This document shows positions 56,349 through 64,000 of a stretch of 64,000 bases of DNA, piece by piece. This DNA is from Prosapia bicincta (taxonomy: Eukaryota; Arthropoda; Insecta; Hemiptera; Cercopidae): the NCBI GenBank assembly GCA_036971475.1, contig JBAIZL010000007.1, forward strand, positions 30,749,447-30,813,446, read 5' to 3'. Every line of letters starts with the position of its first letter. Position 1 is the first letter of the stretch. The position numbers and the translations under genes are program-made. The notes under the pieces were generated by a model. It made no database searches and was not told the DNA's origin. It saw only the letters and a list, made by a program, of their open reading frames with translations.

Positions 56349-56928
56349 CAGGGGTCAGCAACCATTTTGTACTTTAGGACTTCATGTACAATCAAGCAAG
56401 AAAGCAAATATAAAACAACTATGAATTTTATATTTTCTAATTTTAGATAGTAATGCAACTCATTTTAATACAGTACAGGAGGTGACTTTAACTAACAGCT
56501 ATTAATGGACTTTAAAAGAATTTTTGTAAAAGAGGCTACTTACTTCTTGATAACAAATTTGACAATTTTCTTATTTAACTCAGATAAATTTCTTTATCCA
56601 TGTTTTGAAGTCCTGAAATAATAAATTGAAACACGTTCTTTTAAAAATTAACCAAATTTTACTAAAATAAAACAATTGCCGTAGAGGGGTCAACTTGCCT
56701 ACATGCACATCGCAGACACTACTTTCGACTTATATCGCACCAGTAATTTATTATTAGGAGTTTATTGTTGTGGTCGTGTAATGGTTCTAGCTATTGAGCA
56801 ACCTATTTGTATTCTAAGCCATAAGCTATCCAGACTGCTCAGAATTAAAAGTACACAAGTAGAGAGGCCAGCGCCAAATCATTTCATGAGCCGCATGCGG
56901 CCCGCAGGCCGTTGGGTTTTAACTCCTG
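56349..56928. mobile_element. hAT-like MITE in the intron
   Basis: The left end is CAGGGGTCAGCAACCATTTT. The right end, reverse-complemented, is CAGGAGTTAAAACCC, with GCCGCATGCGGCCCGCAGGC just inside, a pattern typical of hAT-Charlie-like non-autonomous elements. The flanking octamers TGTTAACC and AATATTTT do not match, so the two ends may belong to different copies or one flank has changed. No transposase. Confidence 0.6.
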
Positions 56929-57000
56929 AATATTTTACTCTTCTATGCTGTGCAAAAAAAGCTAAAAAGTACCTGGTAGTTCATGTTTGTGTTAATTTAA

Positions 57001-58042
57001 CCCTTAGCACTCGACTGTCGGGGGAGCCCCGCCAAGCGTATATTGCAGTTTACTCGTATGTCGGGGGTCACCCGACACGATTTTCAAATGTCTATAACTC
57101 GTCTGCGGCGAAGCCCACGACATTCAATCTTTTACCGTTTGGTGCTACACTCTATTGAAAATAATGTGAACTAAGTTGAAAATGCCTAGGAATATGTGAG
57201 TCATCACAAAATCTAGTTTGCCGCTACGTTGTAAGCTGCAAGTAGGTTACAGTTTTGCCGGCTATTTGTTACTCGTAGTTTGCCGTGGCTTCACGTGCAA
57301 TTAGTGATTCTGAAATTCCTGATCTTTTACTTGATACTGATTTATTAGAATGTAGTTCAGTTTCAATAACTAAACCAACAGGTATTTGTAAATATAACCA
57401 GTTTATGGGTGGTGTAGATTTAGCTGTTCAATATAATGAACCGTGCAGTTTTACAAAACGAACAAATAAATGATGGAGGACAATGTTTTTCTGGCTATTA
57501 GATGTAGCTGTAGTAAATAGTTTTACTATAATAACAAAAAAAAGGAAATGAAAGAAAATCCTGTTAAAAAAAAATAGTTTCGCCAAAACTTGGTGAGGGA
57601 ACGCATTCGTGATATCAGGAATAACCCGTATAGTGAGAGGGGTCGGCCGTCAACTACTGACAAAGAAGAAAGACTGAATTGGAAATGAGATTTAATCTTT
57701 TCCAATGATAAAAATACTTCTAAGGATTGTGTAGTTTGAGTAACAGGAAGATAAAAGGAGGTAGAAGGGAAACAGTTTTTCACTACAAAACATGCGGCAG
57801 AAAACCAAGACTTCATCTGGAAGACTGTTTTCAAAAATATCATACTCTGCAAAATTACAAATAAGATAATAAAATCATGTACATACAGTATTAGTGAATA
57901 AAAATAGCTTAGTTTACTAAAATCATGTAAGAGAAAACAAAGTTTTCCATAAACAATAATGTAACCTGCAGGTGAGGAATTTGTCACAATTTAATTACAA
58001 GTGGGGAAGCAAAGCATGTTACAAAAATCCGAGCGCTAAGGG
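57001..58042 (+). mobile_element. internally deleted piggyBac element
   Basis: The left end CCCTTAGCACTCGACTGTC and right end (reverse complement CCCTTAGCGCTCGGA) form 13-bp inverted repeats with one mismatch. Both are flanked by TTAA (56997-57000 and 58043-58046), the piggyBac target site. The interior retains a piece of transposase on the plus strand. Confidence 0.93.
57285..57680 (+). pseudogene. piggyBac transposase fragment
   Basis: The plus strand encodes KPTGICKYNQFMGGVDLAVQ, the conserved piggyBac segment around the last catalytic Asp (YNxxMGGVDL). After a stop at about 57473 and a frame change it continues as RTMFFWLLDVAVVNS and RGRPST. The N-terminal and most catalytic regions are deleted, and the DQ usually following GGVDLA is VQ. 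Not functional. Confidence 0.9.
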
Positions 58043-58989
58043 TTAATCACTATTTATATGACTAATAAATGGATATAAATCACAAGCTGACTGATATTGA
58101 AACAGATGGTTTTGCACTGACTCAGACTATTGTCCTTCAGAACGAATGAAAAATGCATCTATTAAAACTTTAGTAATTTAGTGCTTTTAGTCATTTGTAA
58201 TAATAAAAATAGTGAAAATTAAACATAGTAGTCTTGGTTCTCAAACTAGTTAGAAACATCTTGGAAAATTAGGATTTCACTTCCTTTATATATCTTAAGT
58301 ATTCTTACTATTTTATCCTCTGGGATAAATTGAAATATTATTTTAAGTTCTCGAATTAAAAAGAAAAGTCTTGGAACATAATTTTACTTCATGAATTTCT
58401 CCTCCTAATATTGTACTCTTCTATGCTGTGTGAAAAAAAATTTTAATAAATATTAGAAAGATGCTTTAATATAGCAATAAAAATACATCAAGAGAACAAC
58501 AGAACTAAAATTTTAGAAGTAAAATAAATTAATTAGGTGAAGTGATAGAAATAACTTGTCACCAAAAACATCGAATATAAGGGTTCATTTTCTATAAATG
58601 CAATACCTAGACACTATGAAAGTTTCTAGATCATATCTAAAAAGGTTTAATAAAGAAACCATAATTAGTTTTAATACATGAACGCATAATAACAGACCCT
58701 TTTACATTACAGAAAACAGCATATGTTATAGTGATATGGTCAAAGTGCAAAGGTAATTCAAAATAGGATGGCAACAGATTCTTCACCAACTTCTCAAATA
58801 AAACACAGAAAGTAATATAGTTTATAGACTTAGGTAATAAAACTGAAAACCCTGCACAAAGACAACTTGGAGCGTGGCTACTTCAAATATACTCAAGAGG
58901 CCCTGATTTCAAGGCATGGAAAAACAGCAATAAATGAATGAAAGAAAAAAAATATCATTGGAAAGAATAAAAAGATGGTTGTTTTAAAT
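58043..58989 (-). other. intron sequence between transposons
   Basis: AT-rich with no exon recognised. At about 58405-58437 a stretch with TACTCTTCTATGCTGTG repeats the sequence at 56924-56957, left of the piggyBac element. Confidence 0.45.
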
Positions 58990-59775
58990 CAGAGATTCCC
59001 AAACCCAGCGATTTTAACACACCAGAGGGCGAAACTGACAGAATGTGAATTCCATGGGCGATTTATAAAAATACATAGGAAAATAAATTAGTTTTTAACG
59101 TATGAAGGTCACCAGGTAAGGTAAGGTAAATAATCCTTCCGGTCTTTTAGTTTTATTTATTAAATATCAACACCCAATAGTTTTGTCCAAGCATTTTGGG
59201 CTACCAAGCACCTTTTGGCTTCAAAATGAAATTCGCCAACTCTATCCTGGATTGTGGTGCATCACGGAAAATTGTTTGTAGCCTTTTTTCTTCTTACATG
59301 GTTAAGAGAGGGTTTAGTGCGGGGAATAATCTTGCCAGGACATGTAAAAATAGGTTAGAAATTGAAAAGCAAGGAGATCTTGAAATTTTTTAAACAAAAA
59401 TGGCTCCAAACATCAACAAATTGATTGAAACTCATCAAATCCATCCCCCACATTAATCAGACATAGGTATTCATGTTGTTTAATTAATTAGATATAAAAA
59501 TTCATGTAGTTTACAATTCATTATTGTTATTCTTCTTTTAAACCTATTATTTGCACATTCTAATGTACATAATTATACCTAAAGAAATGTGAAGTACATA
59601 TTGAGATGAAAATGTCCTTAAAAATCTTCATTTCTATACCTCTATCCTGTATGTAGGTATTTAAATATATGTGTTGGTAATTTTAAAATTTGTGCGTTTT
59701 TTTAAATTAGGTGGGAGAACAAAAATTATAAATCTTGAAAGTGGGCGATGGTCAGAAAAAATTTGGGATACTCTG
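58990..59775 (+). mobile_element. hAT element with perfect target-site duplication
   Basis: The ends are CAGAGATTCCCAAACC and, reverse-complemented, CAGAGTATCCCAAATT. Both flanks are TTTTAAAT (58982-58989 and 59776-59783), an exact 8-bp duplication. The 786-bp interior keeps the C-terminal part of a hAT transposase. Confidence 0.93.
59196..59456 (+). pseudogene. hAT transposase C-terminal fragment
   Basis: The plus strand reads SSYMVKRGFSA, then NRLEIEKQGDLEIF. After a frame change at about 59393 it reads TKMAPNINKLIETHQIHPPH and TAA at the usual end of hAT proteins. YMVxRGFSA and RLEIExRGDLRL are conserved in one hAT branch. The copy is broken by the shift and is internally deleted upstream. 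Confidence 0.88.
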
Positions 59776-60158
59776 TTTTAAATGAATCAATAATTATTAT
59801 TTATTAGGACAACATTAAGCTTCTGTCCTGAAGACGGAATATGGATAACACCGTCAATACTTACAGTAAAACTTGACACCATCCTGTTTATTCTTGACTC
59901 GTTGAAACAACTGTCTTATACTTTAAAAAATTTCAAGCAAGTGACAAAATGGTAAATAACATTCATTAAAATTTAATTTTCCTTCATAATTAAACAGACT
60001 TGAAAGAAAACGGCAAAAGGTAACAATTACTAAAATGAATAATTCTATGTCTTGAGCAGAGCAAACTAGTGACAAAATTTTTGATCAAACTGTAACCATT
60101 TTATCTTCTAATACATAACAGTGAAGACTCGTAAACCTTCGCTCTATTTATATATGTA
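59776..60158 (-). other. intron sequence
   Basis: No feature recognised apart from the target-site duplication at its left edge. Confidence 0.4.
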
Positions 60159-60752
60159 AGGGTGGCTCCAGGGGAGGGGCAGTAGAAGCAATTGCCCCCC
60201 TATCGAGAATTTGGCTACTATTTTTTTTTTAGAAATATATTTTTTATATTCGAAACATTCAAATTTATCCCAGTTTACTTACAAAAATGTATTTTTCATT
60301 TGATTTTTATTTTAAATCAATGTATATTGTTTTTACAATTATGTAATATTAGGTGTAGAAATGCATCTAATAACATTGGCAGTTCCACCCAGCATAAACA
60401 CTGGCATGTTACAAGTCCCACACTAGTTCCGTACCGGCTTGGCTATACTAACAATCTGTGTACTACGACTCCGTGTCGTCCTCGTCAGACCGAGCCGTTT
60501 GGTGAAACTATGAAAGTTAAACAATATTTTATATTACGTACAAAATAATTATTTTGGCATCTATGTAATTTCAGTTAAAATGCATATTTTGATAAGAAAA
60601 ATGGCCAAATTTCCTGTGATTTTCAAGTACAAGAATAGCTTAAAATTTCATTTCCAGGCCTATATTTATGAAAGTTTTTTGCCCCTAACCACCCCATGTT
60701 TTCCTGGCATTGTGAACCCCCCTCTGAAAATCTATCCTGGAGCTGCGCTTGG
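60159..60752. mobile_element. possible degenerate hAT-like MITE
   Basis: The left end AAGGGTGGCTCCAGG and right end (reverse complement AAGCGCAGCTCCAGG) are inverted, imperfect copies. G/C runs lie just inside both ends (TTGCCCCCCT; GAACCCCCCTCTG). The GGCTCCAGG style is common in one class of hAT-like ends. No matching target-site duplication was found. An open frame at 60192-60548 lies inside and has no recognisable domain. Confidence 0.4.
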
Positions 60753-60934
60753 TTTACAGAGCTCTATAAACTTATATCATTGTACTAGATTCACTATGAA
60801 GGGATTCTTTTCAAGAAAAGATAGAAACAGTTTATGAAATATCTTATTTTAATAGTCAGAAAATTTAAAATAAATTTCAATTGTTATATTTTTTACCGTG
60901 CACATTATCAACTTTCACTGAAAACTGAGCTCAC

Positions 60935-61096
60935 CTTTGCTGAGGCACAACAGGGTCTCCAGATGGCCTGGCCCATGGAAGTCGCCTCCAGCTCCACCCT
61001 GAAGATGTACGACTTGGTGCTGACGTGGCAGCATTACTCTCATCACCAACAGGATTTGGCGAATACAGGTTACCAACATGACCCGGAGTCCAAAAT
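60935..61096 (-). CDS. internal exon of the minus-strand PPxY-protein gene
   Basis: On the minus strand, acceptor ATCATTTTAG (ending at 61097) and donor GTGAGC (from 60934) bound 162 bp. The exon opens in one frame only: FWTPGHVGNLYSPNPVGDES, then SAPSRTSSGWSWRRLPWARP and ending VVPQQ plus two bases. It is entered and left in the same phase and completes an Arg codon with the first base of the terminal exon at 55004. The intron of about 5.9 kb holds several transposons. Earlier exons must lie beyond the right end of the window or were not recognised. Confidence 0.75.
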
Positions 61097-61264
61097 CTAA
61101 AATGATTACAAATCTATGAAGTACTTTGCGAGGTTATTGCTACTCCACTATATATCTGTCAAACATGCATTCATACATCGCACTGATGTTACACAAATAT
61201 CACGCTTTAGTTTTTTTGTGAGCATAAACAATGTTGATGCTCAACCAATAATGAAAACTTTAAA

Positions 61265-62119
61265 GAATTTGTTGTAAGTGAAAACATGTTACACATCATC
61301 TTTTGTTTAAATAACGAGAAACTATTATTCTTGACATGATATGTTCAATATAAATGTTACATTACTTATAATAAAATTTATTAGCATTTTAAATTTTTGT
61401 TAAAAAAAAGTAAAAAAAAACAAATAACAATAGGAGTGAGCGATATCTTTAAATTGGCTGACTGGCCAATCAAGGAGGTTCAGTGTTCCTACTACAACCA
61501 GACACAAATTTCCTGCCACAGGTTGCTTTAAAGTTTCTTAATTGAGTATATTCTTTAAACGCCTGTTACAAGCACAAGTCTGTTTCCAACAGGTGGTTTC
61601 TTCTATATGCTGGCAGAAACTTGGTAAGTTACTCCATGAAAGAAGTATACCAGCGGACAGGCTTACAGAAAATTGTGATTTGTGTTTTTTTCTATAATGC
61701 TGAGTTCTGTAGCATTATTATAGCACTATTGGTGACAAGAAGTGAGATTTGTTCCATGCAATCTTGCTTTTGGAACCTTTTATACTTATCTTTATACAAG
61801 AAATATAGGTTTACAGAAATATTTTAAATCTGTAGTGGGCACGAAACATCTGGGAATCGCAGGAAATTTGTGTCTGATTGTAGCGGCAACACTGAAGTTC
61901 CTGTGCTGATTGATTGGCCAGTCATCTACTTTAAAGTTATCACCAACTATCCTATGGCCAATGGATGTTGTTTATTTTGTTATAGCAAAAATTTAAATTC
62001 CACTGAATTTTATCGTAAGTTTTGTAACATTTATATTGAAGACATCATGTCAAAATAATAGTTTCTCGTTATTTAATCAAAATACGATGTGTAACAGGTC
62101 TTCACTTTAAAAAAATTCC
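61265..62119. mobile_element. long inverted-repeat element
   Basis: Arms of about 255 bp (61265-61517 and 61859-62119) are inverted copies sharing ATAACGAGAAACTATTATT, TGACTGGCCAATCAA and CAGACACAAATTTCCTGC. They enclose a loop of about 340 bp. There are indels between arms, including an A-rich stretch in the left one. No transposase and no clear target-site duplication. It could be a fold-back/MITE or a product of inverted duplication. Confidence 0.75.
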
Positions 62120-62177
62120 TTACAAATTATTAACTTTGGTTGTGCTTCTACATTGTTTATATTCGCCTCAGAAATTT

Positions 62178-62178
<1 letters not shown>

Positions 62179-62262
<84 letters not shown>
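62179..62262 (+). repeat. (CA)n(TA)n microsatellite
   Basis: About seven CA then about 35 TA repeats, just left of PLE-3 sequence. Confidence 0.97.
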
Positions 62263-62265
<3 letters not shown>

Positions 62266-62704
62266 GTTAATATATTACTATTGTAAGTAATTTTATCCAC
62301 CATTAAGTGCAATAATTTTACCTTGTGTGATGAGGTGCCTTTAGGTCATTTGACCATTGTCGAATCACTGATGAATTTTTCTCTATTTTTCTGGTGCGGA
62401 TGTTTGGTTCGTGATGTTGGTATTTGTTGACATTCTCTTGAGTTGCGTGTATAATGTTTTTGAATAGAATATCTTCTGTATATGTTGTCTTTAGGTTCAT
62501 TAAATTGTTGTGTATGCTTTATAAATATGGTATTTCTCTAGTGAGTTTAATTCTATTGGGTTATTATTTATTTTAAATATCGAAATCTTGTTGCTGTTCA
62601 TGAAGAGCTGGTTTTAAATTACAAATTCCACTTTTGCTATTACTTGCGACCAGACATTTGTTAACTAAAAGTTGTTAATTGTTAACTTACACTTGGAGGA
62701 AATG

Positions 62705-62727
62705 TTTTCGTCTTACGACTTCTTCAG
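62705..62727 (-). ncRNA. hammerhead-like core motif downstream of PLE-3
   Basis: Minus strand: CTGAAGA, extra A, 3-bp stem GTC/GAC with GTAA loop, then GAAAA. Same order as the other PLE-linked motifs in the window. Activity is unknown. Confidence 0.4.
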
Positions 62728-62906
62728 CCTCGTATTTTTGCCGCTAGGAATGCTGCTGTTGTGCTTCCTCGGTACCATTTTTTTTCTTTGAAAGTTAGAA
62801 GTGATGTGATCGAAAAGTATGTGTGATCTGTGCCGTGTTTGTTCATTTAGGATGTCATTTTTATGTGTGTTGCTATGTCTATATATTTCAAACTGTTCTA
62901 GTGTGT

Positions 62907-63284
62907 TTAATTTATGGCCTTTGTTGCATGTGGGAGGATGCTCATGTTATTTTCCATACTTTTGCTTGAGTGCTTAGTGTCCATGAGGTGATTTGCGAAG
63001 GTGGATTCAATAGTAGTGTGCAGTGTGCTTTTGTGTTCTTTATATCTTTCGGCAAAAGATCTGCCTGTTTGTCCAATATAGAACTTATTGCAGTTGTTGC
63101 ATTTTAGTTTGTATACTCCTGGGTTATTGTATATGTTGGTATTGTTTTTAATGCTGTGTCTGATAGCCGTTTGGCTTTTATTTGTTGTTCTGTAAGCTAC
63201 ATTGTATCCTGCTTTTTTGAATTGGTGCGCTATCTTATTTGTGAGTTTGTTTATGTATGTGAGGGTGGACATAGGTATTTTCAC
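62907..63284 (-). pseudogene. PLE-3 GIY-YIG endonuclease
   Basis: The minus strand is open for 125 codons: AHQFKKAGYNVAYRT, then GVYKLKCNNCNKFYIGQTGR, SFAERYKEHKST and HLMDTKHS. This is the GIY-YIG core with its CxxC insert and the later His motif, close to PLE-1a in style but not in DNA. The RT that should precede it is absent on this strand. Confidence 0.9.
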
Positions 63285-63440
63285 AACTAACTACACAGAG
63301 GAACTAAACACAATCAAATATTTAGCTCACAAAAATAGATATGACAATTATTTAATAGACAAACTACACAGAAAAATACTCAACAAAAACAGTAACAACA
63401 AAAACACGAACACAAACAAATTCATCACCGTGACTTTATA
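63285..63440 (+). pseudogene. PLE RT C-terminus/linker in opposite orientation
   Basis: The plus strand encodes YTEELNTIKYLAHKNRYDN, then LIDKLHRKILNK and an Asn-rich linker. This is the segment normally just before the GIY-YIG domain (compare ELNTIKYIAQTNG in PLE-1a). It faces away from the endonuclease on the other strand, so an inversion or two head-to-head copies must be involved. Confidence 0.85.
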
Positions 63441-63624
63441 AAGTTATTATTGTTAACTTTTTCAGTAGCACGATTTTTCAATACTAGCGAAATCTCCTGG
63501 AGCAAGTTATTTTTAGTTGTGTAATATTTTCCTGATTTTCAGATGATAAAATTTTTATATTCCAAATAATAAAACTTAAATGAAATACAAAAAACCCTTA
63601 TTTATTCATCAAAAATATATTCTT

Positions 63625-63977
63625 AAATTTCTTTAAAATTAGTTTCATTGCAAATATGTTGTATCAAGTCTCCACCAAACAATTCCAAAAAGCAGTCCAA
63701 TTCAGTAGGATCGGGATTTGCATTTATTTCTTGCTTTATGCCAGATTTTGAACTATCAAAATTACATTGTTGATGGTCCTGTTTTTACCCAATGAATATG
63801 TGGTACACTATTGTTAGAGCGCCTATTAGAACTATTATCAGTCTCAACATCACTTGAAAAACTATTTCCCTCAACATCATTATCATCATCATTTCCTTCT
63901 GTGTCAGAATCCATGTCTGTAAAAACTTCCAGTAACCTACTTTGAGTAAGTATTTTTCCTTCAAACATAGGCTCCAT
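63625..63977 (-). pseudogene. piggyBac transposase N-terminal fragment
   Basis: From ATG at 63977 the minus strand encodes an acidic N-terminus (DMDSDTEGNDDDNDVEG) to a stop at 63762. After a frame change at about 63765 it reads NPDPTELDCFLELFGGDLIQ and HICNETN, the start of the piggyBac DDE domain (usually ...YFxxFFxxxLxxxIVxETNxYA). It ends abruptly after ETN. Terminal repeats were not seen, and the right end may lie outside the window. Confidence 0.7.
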
Positions 63978-64000
63978 TATAGATAAAACAACAATTATAC

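Larger units (their letters stand above)
62285..63284 (-). mobile_element. Penelope-like element, 3' part (PLE-3)
   Basis: The minus strand carries a GIY-YIG endonuclease followed by 3' sequence with a hammerhead-like motif (62705-62727) and, at 62290-62440, sequence matching the fold-back at 50455-50722. A TA tract lies at the 3' side. The element breaks at about 63284, where the strand of the PLE coding sequence switches. Confidence 0.82.

Noticed and set aside
56349..56928. 8-bp target-site duplication for the hAT-like MITE
   Set aside because: The flanks TGTTAACC and AATATTTT do not match, so no duplication is claimed.

Overview
This is a eukaryotic, AT-rich, gene-poor window. Two protein-coding genes are supported, both only in part. 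On the plus strand, 30271-30453 is the last coding exon of a Dbx-type homeobox gene: it carries the end of homeodomain helix 3 and a DBX-like C-terminal tail behind a clean splice acceptor. On the minus strand, two exons (60935-61096 and 52961-55004) join in phase and encode a long, disordered, PPxY-containing protein that I do not recognise with confidence. An invertebrate, probably an arthropod or insect, fits the gene content and the mobile-element mixture (non-LTR elements, hAT, piggyBac, pogo-like and Penelope-like elements). The species cannot be named from this sequence.

Roughly the first 40 kb is dominated by tandem arrays, with units of about 22, 28, 33, 45, 59, 61, 78, 81/82, 124, 127, 134 and 139 bp. 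At least four arrays can be traced to mobile-element sequence. The 124-bp array (6985-8345) is the C-terminal zinc-knuckle segment of the non-LTR element whose RT and RNase H lie beside it. The 59-bp array (27692-29169) is the matching segment of a second non-LTR element, whose flanking coding sequence lies on either side. The 134-bp array (18061-20872) is the 3' end of a hAT transposase and sits inside a hAT element with an 8-bp target-site duplication. The 61-bp array (15660-16105) repeats terminal-repeat-like sequence inside a pogo-like element. Other arrays (78, 139, 45, 127, 81/82 bp) have no visible source. One 5.5-kb field (35090-40650) holds two homogenised sub-arrays of one ancestral 81/82-bp unit.

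From 42.5 to 50.8 kb, and again at 62.3-63.4 kb, the window is a graveyard of Penelope-like elements (PLEs). There is a nearly full copy with short direct repeats at both ends, a copy bounded by inverted repeats of about 165 bp, several truncated copies and several fold-back hairpins. Many PLE ends carry a small motif resembling the hammerhead-ribozyme core with one extra nucleotide, and most (TA)n microsatellites in the window touch PLE sequence. One PLE fragment carries a 159-bp insertion with a 12-bp target-site duplication and its own hammerhead-like motif.

From 52 to 61 kb is the 3' half of the minus-strand gene. Its single visible intron (55005-60934) holds a piggyBac deletion derivative, two or three hAT elements and little else. 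The final 3 kb carries a long inverted repeat, PLE pieces in opposite orientations and the N-terminal part of a second piggyBac transposase at the window edge.
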